A DNA stretch of 64,000 bases from Rhea pennata. Taxonomy: Eukaryota; Chordata; Aves; Rheiformes; Rheidae. Below the pieces are notes generated by a model. It was not told where the DNA came from. It saw only the letters and a list, made by a program, of their open reading frames with translations, and made no database searches. A program made the translations under genes and the position numbers. The stretch lies in the NCBI RefSeq assembly GCF_028389875.1, contig NC_084702.1:41539053-41603052 (forward strand), in the 5' to 3' direction. Below are positions 36,701 through 51,700 of this stretch, one piece after another (position 1 is the stretch's first letter; each line of letters opens with the position of its first letter).

Positions 36701-39700
36701 TGTTTGCCACGTCTCCAAAAGTCAAGTTTGTCAGAGCCATTCCAGCATACCTTCTTAATGTAACACTATAGTGGTCATTTGTAAGTCCATACATTTCACA
36801 ATCTACTTGCAATAGCTCTGCAATGGCCTGCAAACCTCCTTTAGAAAGAAAAAAATACAAATAATAATAATAATAAAAAAAATCAAGCCTAATCTGAGAC
36901 TACAGTATACACACTCCAGAGAAAATTACACTCATATGTATAGAAACAATCTCAAATATGTAAAACCCAAAAGGCTTGGAAGGATAAACAATAATTTCTT
37001 AAACATACTGTTAAATACTGACTCTGGATCTTGAGTCCTATGCTTAAGTACATACAGAAAGGCCTGGCAGCACGATGCTGAGATGATGGGAGAAAGGTGG
37101 GAAGAGGAGCATTTTTGAAAAGGTAAGAAGCACAACTATCTTTTAATTTCACCCAGTAAAAAATCACATTTGGTAGATGAACTCATACCAATTACATAAG
37201 ACTATTCAGAAAATCTGAGTTTAAAATTAAAATTAAATAAATTATTAATTTAGTAATTATTACTGATTTTATTTTCAAAATACACAGAATATTTTCACTG
37301 ATAATAAAAAGTGGCACAGAACTGACAGAGGATGGACTACAAAGTTCAGCCTGTTACACAGGAACCTGTCGATATGCTTAACTCATGACACAACCCTCCC
37401 AAAAAGGAGTCTCCATTTTAAGTCCAATACATCTAAAATCACAAACGTTTCCACAAAGATAATACTCCTCCAAAATTCACAGTTCATGCTAGGAAAAAGA
37501 GTAACTTGCTTAATAACCTTCCCAGTGGGAAACTGTCTAGCTATAAGTTCATTTTAAGCTCATCAGTCGCTGACAGAAGAACTCCTGATACAAATGAACT
37601 GATGATTGTTCAAATGAATGGTAAAAAAGTTTCATATTCGGTGAAGGTTACAAGAAAGGAATGTCAGCACTCCCAGCAAGCCTTTCAAATGAAGCTAGAG
37701 AAAAACATTTGCTCTTACCAAGCTCATTCATTGCATGCCTGTGTTCTTCATCAAATGAAAGTTTCATCAAAACACATACTGCAGGACAGATCTGATGATC
37801 AACTGGAGCTGGCACTGATAAGGAAATAGGTAACAATTAATATTTCCTAGGTGTACTGTTTTGCTTAGATCATAAGCTTTCCAGAAGGAATCTTATCTTA
37901 AGATACATAAATTACTATTTTTTTCATGGCTTGAATTACTGTGAGGATGAAAGAATAGACAACTAATTAGGAACACTGATAATAAACATGTATACACAAA
38001 GGCCCATGATTACATCTCTGTACTAGAAATAAGTACATTTGATGCTGAAAAGACTTTTCATGAAAAAGAACTTAGGGACAATTCTGAATGCATATATTTG
38101 TAAGAAATATGACTTCAAGGAAAAAAAAGATTAATTAATTTGGAAAAATAATAAACTTAGTGACAAATTGATAAATTTAAAATTTCTGGAGGCATTAAAT
38201 AGTACAACACCTAAGGTGAAGCTGTTTCCTTGGGTCTCCTCTTCAAGTCCTTATGAATAGTTAATTAAATCCTTTGTTTCATAACTGAGAACTTTTGAAG
38301 TTCATAATTTCGTAACTAGACTGTCTAAAGCACAAATTGTATTGGTACCACTTATCAGCCTCAGTTCTGCAAAACGATTCTTGCACTAAACTCCAACACC
38401 TATGACGGAGCCCACTGATTTCAGCAGTATTACTGACATAGAGGTACACAGCATGTATTTAAAAAATGGCAACTCTAAACCTCCATTAGTTCAGAAAAAG
38501 CAGTTAGCTAATCCTGAAGAGGTTTATTTATTTATTTTAAACTGCTGTTCTCTGAGAAAATTCAATTCATTTAAATGGTCACTTCTCCAGTAGCTTAATA
38601 CTAAAATTTCTTATGTACAACATTTTAAATAATAGTTTACATAATACTGAACAGACTAGAATGAGACTAAGTTTTTCCTTCTCCTAAGGTATATAAGGCT
38701 CCTGAGTGAAGAGCCATTTGGGATTATTTATTTATTTAGATACATTTCATTACACATTAAAATGTAAAATAGCACTGAGCATAAAATTTAATATTAGTTT
38801 GTAGATTATAAATATAAAACCCTAAAATTGTTTCTGGAAACCACATCAAAGCCAATGATTTAAAGACCAAATTTATAAATGAGATGTCATATCTGTAATA
38901 GATACTATTTTCTAATCTACCTCAACTTAAAATATATACATATATATTTAAAAGAAACCTAACATATATTCAACAAGAAATCAGATTGAACTGTTTTGTT
39001 TTTTGAATTCACTGTTTTCAAATTCTCTCTTAAACATTCATATACAGTTCCTGGAACTTACTTGGGTTTTTGTCTTGGTCCATGCCTTGTTCGTGCGCCT
39101 CCTGCCATTCCCAGCAGGTTTCACAGTAAGCACGGATTTGCTCCAAAAGGTGGAGCACGCGGATTTCCCGTCTGCCTCGCTTGTCATCAGGCTGGGAATG
39201 AATGATGTTATGCAGGGCAGCACTGGCTCTGGCACGGGCCTCTTTACTACCACGAGAGTTTCCTAACAAGACAGAGTCTTTATCGTTGCCATGTAAAAGC
39301 TGGATGAGGAGGGGAAGACATCCAGACTGACGCATGGCGATGCAGCTGTCTTGGGAGCTAGACATTGCTAGCAAAGTTCGCGACATGTCATCCTTATCGT
39401 GAGTACCAAGCATTGACAACAGTGAATACACCATTTCCACCTGCAGGTCAAACGATTTTAAAAACACAGTTACATTTAAAAATACACGTTAAATCAGATT
39501 AAAATGAAGTTCTGAATGGTATAACTGAACAAAAAAGAAAATGTATTTATATAATGGTGCCCCTTAGAAATAATTAAATAAGTACTGTCAGGTCTTCACC
39601 ATTTATAATGTTAATAAATCTCACTTAGTGGTTAAATGGCTAGAATAACTGGGTGGTAAGTATATGTAAGTACAGCAATCTACAAGATTAATCATGAAGA

Positions 39701-42700
39701 CTTCTAATTTTCAGTATATTTCTTTAGCTCTTTGTACAACGGAAAGTGCTTTAGTTTGGAGGTGCTAGAATGTATTTAAAACAAATTTTATCTCAAAAAG
39801 AATGCTCTGTATGAATCACACTTTCAGTTAAAGATGCTCTTCAGTGAAAAAATAAAATTATTTGATATATGGAATTAATACAGTTATCCTAGACAAAGAA
39901 TAAGTTTGATTACATTACCTTTCATTTTACAGGGAACTAAAAATTATCTTACACACACACAAAAAATTTCTTTTAAAAACATTTCAATTAACCAATCATT
40001 TTTTGTTAGCATAAACAACTTGGATATGGGCCAGATTATTTACAGCTAACACAAAATTGACTAGGTCAGTTAAGCTTTCTTCAAGTTTACGTGGATAAAA
40101 GGGGAACAAAATGTTTGTTTAATATAAAAGCACTAAGCATTTGTCAAATTAAATCAAGCCACTAGAAAACCAGCATTACACATTAAACTCAGAACCACCA
40201 AATTTCAATTCAAAAATAGCAATTTTTGAGGTGTTCCCTTGGTTGTCATATAATACAGTGGTCAACGCACTCTGAAGTTTGTCTTTACCATTCCATTTTC
40301 TTCAATAACTTTAAACTGAGAAATTTATTTGGTTCTTTTAACGAACTTTTAATAGAAACAATATGACTTACAGGATAACATCAGATACTATCTAGATACC
40401 CAAAGCTCCTCAAGCTAACAAAAACATTAATGTTCCAACACATAGCACAGCTTATTGAAACTATCAAAGGGAACTGACAGGTAGCAGTGGGTGTGTTTCT
40501 TTAGAATACATCAATTCAGCAAGAAATGAGACTTGTGGACTGCTGGACAAAGTTTCCTAATAATAACTACATTTTTTGCATTGGTTACCAGATCAATGAA
40601 AGATTTGATTTTGTTTCTTCCGAGACAATTGTTATGTCTCTGAAGGCTAGTTATACAAAAATTGGATGGCAGCGAGTCCGTTAAAATGTATTTTTCTAAA
40701 CATTGTAGAATTGCTGAAAGAATGCAAATCTTAAAATCTACTGAAATACTCTTGGAACCAATTTTATGACAGTCTAGCATCTCAGTTTGGAGATCCTGAC
40801 GTCCTAGTCTGGAAAAATCCAGTAGTGTATTAAGACAATCCACTTGGATTCTTGAAAGAGAGGGAATTTAATCTGCTTTATGCATGCCTCTTGACAGACA
40901 TTTTAAGCAGCAGCTGTAATCCACAGTAATTTAAATTTGTAAGGTAAATTTTTCTCAGAGAATAAAGCTGTAGAAGCCATCAAAATCTGGCCTCCAGACT
41001 TCTGGCACATATAGTACAAGAAAAAACATATTTTACGTAGATTTAAAGATATAGGTGTGTATGTGTGTGTATTCTTTATATACACCACACACAGCCATTT
41101 CCTTCTGCATCTGTAAAGGTAATTCCTCTAATTAAAATTTCTACTGCTTTCCCTTCTTCTCATGCATTAATTTCAAACTTTTCTTACCCTACAGCACACT
41201 AAATTGAACCTATTTATTTGCTTCTTTCCCTACATGGTCCCTTTCCCTGCATTCAGGGCTCCCCTCCCTTGCCCGAACATTTTGGGAATTATACATTTGG
41301 TAATGGAAAGTTGCAAACAGACACTCCAGCTAATGTTCCCTCCATTTGGTGTATGCATACAGTGCAGGGCAGAAATTACAACATTATAACACCATTTTAA
41401 GGCCAAATGTAACTTAATACTTTGTCAAGCTAGTATGCCTTGCTTCCTTGGAGACCGGGCTCAGCACCACAGCGGTGATACATTTGGCTGCTGACGCTAG
41501 AGGTGGTATAAACTCCAGCGGTTCAGGAACTCAGCTGTGTTACAGATTTACCTTTCTCCTCTCTTTTCATGCTGCTTGTGTGTTTTGAGCAAACTCCCTA
41601 TTGTGTATCAAGCTTCATCTCTAACTTTTCAGTAACTTTGGAATACACTGCAAATATGTAAAAGACTGCTTCAAAAGACAAAAAGTGTATTTAATTTCCA
41701 CCGACAACAGGGAAAGCGCAGCTAAGGAGATTTAGGTTAGACATTAAAAAATTTAATGGTGGAGTGAAAAATTGACGGAGACTGGTTATCATTAGTTTTT
41801 ACTAATAGGTTAGAGAGCTGTCATGCGCTGTCAAGAACACTTTTGACAGAATTAATGCTTTACTCGGGACCAGAGATGTATTAGAAGTCCCTTCACTTTT
41901 CCTATTTCCTAACAACATTCAATTGATTTTTTTTTGTTACAATGACCAATTTGTATTTTTTCTCTATTATTTGATGTCATATATTCTGAATTATTATAGA
42001 GAGAATGAACAGGTACTTATTACCATGAAAAGCTTACTTTTTTTTTTGTTTGTTTTGTTTTGTTTTAATTATTTCTTAGCAATGGCATCTGTTTCAAGGA
42101 TTCAGATTTTGGAAATTTATTCCAAGGAATACTCTTAAAAGGGCTAGTTTTCATCATGGATAATACATCAACATCACAGGTAATACTTCACTCTTGCAAT
42201 CAAATTTTCCTTATTGTAATAATTCTGTTAATCATCAGCAACAAAAGACAAAAAAGGATTTCTGTGCACATATTTTAAGAGCTGAAAAAATATTTATTTT
42301 TTTATTTCCATAAACATACTATGTGTGGACAGCGCATTCAGCTAGTGTTAGTACTACTGGCAAAAACAATGAGGTTATTGTATTAGTAGAAATGTAACAT
42401 TAGCGACCTGTGGTTTGTAATCTTCGGTTACCTTGGTACCCAGATGACTTGTCAGTCTGCGAGGAACAGAGTAGCTGTTACTAGAGCTCATAACACTGGC
42501 TGTCTCATGGTCCATTCGAGCAGCAGAACCCTACAAATTTAAACAACAATTCAGTGCAAGTCTAACTAGAACACCAACTATTGCCTGATTCAGTTTCAGC
42601 ACTGAATAATAGAATCATATTCCTAATAACAAACTGATAGCATGTATTTTGGTTAAGATAGGTTTTCCCCACCATCCCGCAACACAATCTAGATGTTATG

Positions 42701-45700
42701 ATTAAACTGTTTGTATTATGCATTCTCCCTAAATTCAGTATCAGAAGAGTTATATTTTTCAGTGAGAGTCTTTTCTAATTACTATTTTCACCAAGAAAAA
42801 GAAGAACACTTGGCAAAAAACTCAATTATATTTTTTTCACAGAGAGAAAAAAGCAGCTTCTAATTTTACTTCTTGTCAAGAAGTAACCCTATGTGAATTT
42901 CTCCGTATCAAAGGCAAACTGCAGTTTTTATTTTAAATGAAAAGCTATATAGTAATGCTGACACTATTTGCTGTAATTTCTCTAGAAACTAGTGGATATA
43001 GCATGCTCCTACCTACCTACTATACCCAAGGCCCAGCTATAAGCATTTTTGCTTTTTTAAACCATTCTGTGTACTTACATTTTACCTTATTTTTTCCTTC
43101 ATATTTTATCCTCTCACTCTCTTTTTAGCTCTTATTTATTTATTTATTTAAAGTTCCTTCTTTTGCTCTACTTCCCATCTGCGAAGTTTCCCTTACTGTA
43201 TTCCCAGCCTCGCAAGGAGGCTCCATTCAGTTTGGGGCACTTAAAAATACGTTCGAATAGCGAGCGCTGCAAGGGAATATTGTTGGGCGCCGGGGGAGTG
43301 CGCACCTCGTCTCGCAGCTGAGCCGAGCGCCTTACGGCGCTGAAGTCTGCCCCGTTGCCCCGAGCCCGCTCGCTGCTTGGGGTGACTTCTCCCCCGTACC
43401 AGCTCTGACAGGGAGAAGACAATTTCCAAGAGCTCTTGGGACTTCTATGTACATCTAGGTGAGTATGTTACCCTCAGCGATCAAGATCAGTGCTAACATA
43501 ATAAATGTTTATGTGGAAGCATATGTTTGTCCTCTCAACATAACAGCCCTCCCCCCAAAAAATAAACTCCAAAAATTGAAAGATTATGTCATATTCTAAC
43601 CGTTATATAAACATCACTAACTGCAAAGGGATCACAAAAGCAAACTCCCACAAAAATCATAAATATTACCGGATTATATCAGTGGCATTTAAAGAGTCAT
43701 GGACAAAATAATGTAAACTACTTTAAAGAGACAAGTCTTTACTGATTTGTAATTTGCTGGTCCTAAATGTGAGTCAGCTGTGAAATTAAAAGCGATTAGT
43801 AGCTTACTGACAATAGAACCAGGGCAAAATTTTCAAAGGGAGTGCCTACATATCTAATTTAGAAAACCTGAGCACGTAAATTGAAATCAGTGATAAAAAC
43901 TGTAAATACTCAGTCACTTTTAGTATCAAAACATTGCTTTACTGAGGTAGTCCCCAATCCTTTGCTGATCCAGCTAAAAAACTAATCATGAAGTACTAGC
44001 TTAATTTACAAAACAACCCTATCGGGACCACTGAGTATGACTTTTTTTTCAATAAAAATACATATCAAATTGAAAAAAGAGGTATATAAGACACTAAGAA
44101 ATAACTTATATGATTTTTTTTGGTGTACCAGAAACAAAAATGAGCATTTTTTCTCACAGTATTTGCTATTCATGCATTTCAATGTTCTAAATTTGAAGTT
44201 GAAAGAGCGTATAAATGAAGTGGAAACAGTTTCTAGTAGAGTTTGTCTAGACAGAAAAAAATTCTAGTTATGCTGGAATATGTACTGACATCATTATACT
44301 AATTTCACTCTCCATGTGAGCCCAAAATACTTCATGCATATTCCAAAATAAGTATTAGCATGGAATGCTAAATAGATATAACTAGAATGCTTTAAACTCG
44401 CACGTTATTTTATTCTAATATATATTTCCTATGTAAACAAGCCCTTACTTTCCTGGGTGAGGCTAGGAAAAATTGAAAAATGTAAAGCCTAGAATGAAAA
44501 CTATATTGGCCTTTCTAAATTATTTTTCTTTAATAACCTGTAGTGCTATGAATATGGGAAAGAAACACGAGATTTTTACACTAACTGATCATATTATCTC
44601 GTCCTCAGACAACATTCAGAGGATTACAGGTTCCATATATGTATGTGCCAAAAGTCAGTACGTTCATTTTATCCAAGTAGGTATAAGTCAGTATGTTCCT
44701 TTTGTCCAAGTAGGTAAAAAAGCCTCAAGTTCGGAGCACTAGCTATTACAGTCCAGCACAGTATACATAGAAATAGCATACTTCTCCAATTGTTTTCCCC
44801 AAAACTTTATCAGCTTGGATCCACGTAACTATTTCCTTTAGCACCATCATTTGGCCTTACTACTTGGAGGATGCCAGGAAGCCTGAACGAAATGTAATTA
44901 TCTTTCTTACTGGCTCCTAAATACTGTTCCGAAAGAACTACTATCAGAGATGTGTAACTGTTCATCTCAGAAACTGAAAAATAACAAAGAGATGTAACAT
45001 GGACTCTTCTTGTGTAGATCCTTCTCTTTCCACACCTTCTCCTAGCATACTTCATTTCTTCTCCTTTAACACTTCCCTATATTTCACTGTTAAGATGACA
45101 GAGAAAAGGACATGACTGAATCCTGAAAATCCTTATCTTCAATTGGCAAATTTTCAATTAACATTGTTCATAAGGCTATAAAACCAATTAGATGCAGATT
45201 ATTCAGTTAAAACTTTCTACGCTCCACTTAATACTAAACACTCAAAAAAAATTATCAAAATACATTGAGCTGGTTTATCAGAAATAAATGCTATGCCCAA
45301 TCCATTAAGCCTACTCTCTCTGGACTTGCACTAAAAGTGAATAATCCCCAGATGTCTCCTAGAACACAGATTCAGAGCCCTGGATCTATCAACCTCCAGG
45401 AGAAAATAAAATGAATTTTTTTTGTTTTTTGTTTTTTTTTTTTTTTTAATGATGCAAAGTTCAAAATTGTTTAAATTCTAAACATAAAACTGCAAATGAA
45501 TGAATCAATCCTCCACTTGCATAAGACTTGCACAAGACATACGACAATCCCTTCTATGTAAAGTATCTGCTGTCCAAAATAACTCCTGATTCATACAATG
45601 AAGACGGAAAATACAGCCACAATACATCAATTATTTAAATGCATTATGCTTTCAACCCCAAGGCAGTGCTGAACTATTTTTTTCCTAAACAATAAAGCTG

Positions 45701-48700
45701 TCATAAGAATTAGAGTGAGAGCCTCAAGCGATTGCTCAGATATAACAGAGGGAACTTAATTCCAAATGGTGATCAAATATATTTCAAAAGCAAAATTATG
45801 GACTGTGCTTTATGTTTAATCAAACAAAACATTCAAGCCAAACCGCAATTTATATCCTTTCTAATAATCTTCCCACATGAGATACTTTCAGAAGGATTTA
45901 AATAATTCTGCTTCCCTACAGTAGCAGAAGTATTTTACATATGAATTCAACTATCAAATTTATAGTGCAAAGTTTTAAGAACCCAAATTACTAATGTGAC
46001 TATCTCAGCTACAGTTGGGAGGTTATGAAAGAAATGAACATTACTGCATGGTAAATAAACTGAAGTATTTTTTAGCCCCCAAAAAGAAGTCTCAAACTTG
46101 GATAAATATTAATTTTAAGGAATAGTAAAGAAGAATTTAATGCATCCTTCTGAAGTACCCTGCTGTAATGTATGACATTAATAAAGGAACAGCAATGAAA
46201 GATTATTTAAAAACAATTTTGTTACCCTTCAGCAGACTTCCAGGAGATTATTTCATTGATACTACCGTTTCAAATACTATATAAAATAGTATTACAGAAA
46301 TGCTAATGATAAACTTACTATTTGGTTGTTTTCTTTTTTAAATCATTGATATTTTAGTGATAACATCTAAAGTGAAATTTTGAAAAAATTCCCATAATTA
46401 AATTACACTCCTAATATTACAGTTCACTTAGAATAAAATATATTTTCTGCAGTTATTCTTGTTGTCTGCTTTTTAGTATTAGGCTCATTGCTCATTTAAA
46501 CAAAAGAAAACTGCTCCCTGCATTATGGAATGTTTACAATTCATCTTATTAAAACATTTCTTTCTAATAAATATAAGAAATTTCTCACTTCCAGGAAGAT
46601 GAATAAAAACATCAATCTTTTTTAAATATGAGCAGGTATTAGAACACCATAAGGTATATACCAAAATGTAAGAGTTGCACATTTCAAGCATGTAATTATA
46701 CTTAATTATATATATCAATAAACAAAATAATTGATTTACCTGACCAGTACCAGTAGTCGCCATGCTGATTTCTGCTGCTCCTTGACCTTCATTCTGCCTC
46801 TCTGTATCATGTGAGCCTGTATCATGCTTGCTTTGAGGCGCTCTCTGTTAATACAGGAGTTTATGAAATTACATACAGAAATGAAGTGCCCATTACCACT
46901 CAAAGCTCTCTAAACTCTAAATGCATCCATGCTGTATCTTCACAAAGCCATTAAACAGTACTTTGTATTTCATAACCCTTAGCCCCAATAATTAACAGCT
47001 GGGACTGAGCGTCTTAGAAAAATTGCAAGATGAAAGTGAAGCACGTCCTCAGAGGATTATAGCCCTGCAAGACAAAGGATTTGCAGGGAGACACAGCAAC
47101 ACCCTTCTCCACCAGCTGTGCTCACATCGCTATCAGAAACGCAACAGAATTGGAGCAAACAACTGTCTCCTCTGCAATGTCACATGATCTATGCATTTAC
47201 TGGAGACTAAGGTTAGCACAGTTAAATTAAGCCTCACGTTCAAATGCAAACACTTTCCGGGTGAGCAGAAGGATATACACGCAGTAAGAACCCTTCTATA
47301 TTTTAAAGGCAAACAGTGCAGGAGAAACCACTTTGCCACAAATAAAATTTAAACAATCTGCTATTTATCAACCTAATCATATTTTCAAAATGAATGCAAA
47401 TGATAAAGCAACCTGGTACAGTCACGTTACAGTTCCTGAAGGAGATCCAATTTTCTGTGCAACCGCATGAAAACAAAACTGTTGTCAGATCAAAGACTCC
47501 ACAAAAATGGAGCTTCGTAAGCAACCCCCCCCCCCGTCTTCTCTGTCCCTCTCTTCCCATTCACATCAGTTTTGTGTTTGCTACACGCTGTTTACAAAAG
47601 AAGTGGCTTCCCCAAATACACCAGTGCCACAAAGAATCAACGTTAACACCCAAATTCATTTAGAACTACAAAGCAGTTCTTAACAGGTACTCTCAGGCTT
47701 AAACGCATGTGTGTGCTCACAACATGTACAAACACGTACACGCTTTACTGCCACAGGAGTCATCAGCAGGGCTTGAACGTGAAACCTTCGCGTTCACAGC
47801 AAAGATTTTTATGCTTTAGCTACTGGAATCGTTTGAAGTGAGAAATGCAAGCTGTTCTCTTGCTGCAGACCAACCCAAAGGAGTTAACAGTAACACACAG
47901 CCAGCAGGTCACAGGTATTTTTGGAAGCTGATTGTTTCATACACACACACACGTGTGTACGATTAAAAACATTTTAATATATGTATAACTTATTTTTTGT
48001 TGTAAATAAATACTCATGTCTGATAGACTGTGGGTTAGTGGTTAGAAAGACAGTATGACCACAACAGGGATGCCTCCTCTTTGCGTCATCTTTTAACACT
48101 GAAGGTAGGACCTGTGGATGGAAAGGTGTAAGCTACCAACCACAGCAGCTAAAGAACCAGAGCATGTGAACTAACCAGAGCAACTGCCATTACGCCTACA
48201 CGTGGTCCAGCAGCTAGAGATCAGCACGCAGGCCACTATGCCAAACAGGACCACATACTTTGGGCCATGATTTTGGAAGAATTGTGGAGTGACGTCTGTT
48301 ATTTCAGCAGCTGGTTTCTCATATACCCTGTCTGAGGTAGCCTTATAGGAGTTCTCGTTCAATTGTCCATGAAATGAATGAATAACAAAATCTCGTTTTT
48401 GCAATACACGAAGACTGTGAAGTGCACCAGAAATATTAACTCTGGTTTCTGAAAAGCCTCCACTTGATCTTACAGTCTCTGAGCCACGTATGCAGTTTAT
48501 ACTTTAGTTTACTTTTCTGCCAAGAAAGATCTTATTGTTGTTGTTCCTGAATTTGCCCCTTGAAGGCTCCAGGCCAGATGCAGGCAGGGAATCTGCAAGG
48601 GCTTGGTAAAACTGAAATACTGCAAGTCTTAATACTATTTCCCTTTCTTTCTCCTTTCTGAAGGAACCTGCTCTGTGTTGTTCATTTCAACGACAGGAGT

Positions 48701-51700
48701 GTTCACTCTCAGGAGGCACTAGTGGGGTTTAGAGGCCTCTGCCATTTCTGAATTCTGGCACCACACTACTAAAGGAACTTTAAGTTTTGACATTACTGAG
48801 TTCCCTTTGTAGCAAAATGGTGAAAGACTGCAAGTTCTTATTACAGGAAGATAGAGAGGCTCCCTCTATCTTCTCACTATACTCTAAATGCTTCTAAAGT
48901 GAACAGTAGCTACTACTTGTCAATTATTATTTTCTCTGCATTTATTAGTAGAAAAAGACAAATATCTGGGTAATTTGAGACGTTTGCAAGACTAGTAGGC
49001 CTTGATCCTTGTTGCTAAGATAATCTATTACACATAATTTTACTGAATGCTTTGAAAAAATGAGTCGCTAAAGAAGTCCTTTGTGTATTTATTAGGAATA
49101 ATGACTTCTCTAGGCATAAGACACTATTCTTTCACAGTACTCATCTATCACTTTAATTTCTGCATATTAAAAACAAATACATATACATTATTATTTTCTA
49201 GATACCAAAAAAAGGTTTATCTTACCGTAACTGCATAGCAGATCCAAAACCAAAATACATATAAGTACATGTAAGAATGTAAAACCAAGAACAATGCAAC
49301 TAACGAAGCAAAGAAACCATAAGATTGAAAATATTTTATTACAATTTAATCATAAAGGAAAAAAAAATCTAGTGAGTTAAATCCTTAATGAAACTCCTAG
49401 CCATCACAATGCATTATAAAAATAGAGATTGCTGAGCATAACCTCTGCACCAAATAAAATCTTCATCTTTTATTTACAGCACCAGTTTAATGGAACACTT
49501 CGTGCATTTCAAATTACAGATATTAAGAAAGAAGGGGCTGTACCACTATAACAAATTAAAAACACTATACAAAATACTTGCAAAGAATATTTTTGTCTGT
49601 TTTTTTACTTCTAAAAACAATTTCAGATTTGTACCTGAGAGCCAACATTCAAATTTTTAAGGGTCTAACTCTAAAGTGGATTCCAAACCTGAAAATCTCA
49701 CAAAATATATAATAGAAGCCCTCAAGAAATTGGAAGGTAACATCACTTGCAGGCAAATTACCTCAATTTTCTAATTTACAGGCACTAGTAACTTTGCCAA
49801 ACATCAAGAATGTGCTAAAAGGCAAGCAAAAATTTTATCTGCTGCTTTATCTGTCAAACTTTTATTTTTTGGGGGGGGTGGGTATAGTATTATATTCAGT
49901 CATATACTGCAACATACATTGCCTTTACATTCTCTAACAACTGGCATCACTACAGGGAACAAGGAAAACAGTAGACAAGCTACGGAATTTATTACTGCTG
50001 TTATTAATTCTTTATAGACATAAAGAGCACATTCAAGTTCGGTATCACTATATCAGGGCACAGTATAAGAATATAGTAAATGCCTCAGGTTTATATTTTT
50101 CAGTTATACAGACTTTCAAATTTGACTGCTCCTATGTTTTTTCTTGCCACCAGGCAATCTCCGTGCAGAAGAGAAAGCACATGTGACAGAGTAGTCAAGT
50201 ATTTAAGGCTGCTCAGACTAAGTTCATACATCTTGCACAGTATCACACATAATTAATTAATTCCGAATATTAGTAAAATTCTTCTCTTTAAATAAAGAGT
50301 ATGGCATCTTGTATTAGCTCTCTGCCAATAAACTGACCTCTACCTAAGACAGGGTACTTCCTCAGCCTGCTAATCAACTTTTTCTTCCTGTTTCAGCACT
50401 ACTCTACAGCTTTCGGGTGCTTGCATACAGGTCCCAACCAGGCTGCCCTTCAAACCACATCCCCGGCCCTTTTCTGAAACCTGCCAACGGACGAGTCTCA
50501 CAACGTGTAATATTTACTCTTCGCTGCCAAAGACGCTGCTTGCCGAACTGCACCCACGCCGCTGGCTCAAGGGAGCGGACAGGAACGAGGGGGTGTTTGT
50601 TGCACACCCAACCGCCGCTACGGGGAGGCTGTCAGGCGGCCGACAGCTGCCAGGTATCGTGGTAGCGTACTGCTTTCACCCTGCCGATGCCCCCAAAAGT
50701 TCCCAGTGTCATTTTAGTCAGCTGTGACCTCCTTCTACATTGAAGCACTTTGTTAGGAGGTAAAACAGCATAATACAACACCTATACCTACTACTAGACA
50801 ACAACCATAGCAACTACTATGGGTCAGAGTTGATTTCCTTTTCCTTAACTGTGACCCCACTAATTTCAAGCCCAACTTCTCCTCAAAACTTACAGTAAAT
50901 AACTATGAATCAGATCACTAAACTGTGCATTCTTTCTTCAGAAACATTTTGATAGCTTTCATAAAACATTTTTTGAAAATACCTTCAAATTATTTTTAAA
51001 ATGATAATAACTATATCTGTCCAGTAGCAAGCTAGACATTTTATGCAGAGAAAACCTGTATATCAGAATGGTAAATTTTGTGCTTCCCCCTCTCATTACT
51101 GAACAGTGCTATCAATTTTGATAGCAATTGAGAAAATATAAGAAGTGAAAATGAAATGCATCCCCATCCTGAAATAAAAAGGAATGATGGGCACCCCTCT
51201 CACATGATAAGAGTATCATCAATTTTAGAAAAAATTATGAACATCATGCAAACAAAACTCTTGTAAAAATACATGAAAATAAAATTATGCTGTAGTAGTA
51301 TGATTCAATGAAAGCCTATGGCAGAACATGGATAACTACTTTACTTTCCTGGGCTATAGTTCTGAGCGCCTCAAAGACTTACAAGAGTATCCTCTCTTTC
51401 TTATCATTGTCTTGTTCACCTTTTGCTCTACACCCTAAAGTTAGCAAAGTCCTACATACTATGTAGTAAAGCTTAAGTGTAATTAAGTACACCATATTTA
51501 CACAAACGGAAGCCACACTGCTTTATACTTCTGATTTTTCAGTACTAAATTCTATTATTTTTAACATTTTTTGCTTTATTTAAAAATTAGTATGTTGCAT
51601 GTCCTCTGGGAAAACAGAAATACCCTCATAGGGAACCTTACCAGCCCACAACGCTCATTAGTGAGGTCTATACCAAGTACTTTTACATTCAATGCACTAA

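Larger units (their letters stand above)
42531..46739 (-). other. APC: APC intron 7
   Basis: AT-rich apart from a sharply bounded CpG-rich island at about 43200-43420 (listed separately). It also has a 33-bp tandem duplication at 44653-44716 and a T-rich tract near 45417-45449. Confidence 0.9.

Noticed and set aside
40511-40843. 110-codon minus-strand open frame in APC intron 8
   Set aside because: It shows no recognisable domain, splice context or conservation cue. The length is within chance expectation.
47757-47840. Functional tRNA gene on the minus strand
   Set aside because: The A- and B-box-like parts are present but the T-stem does not pair and there is no acceptor stem, so it fits a degraded SINE better.
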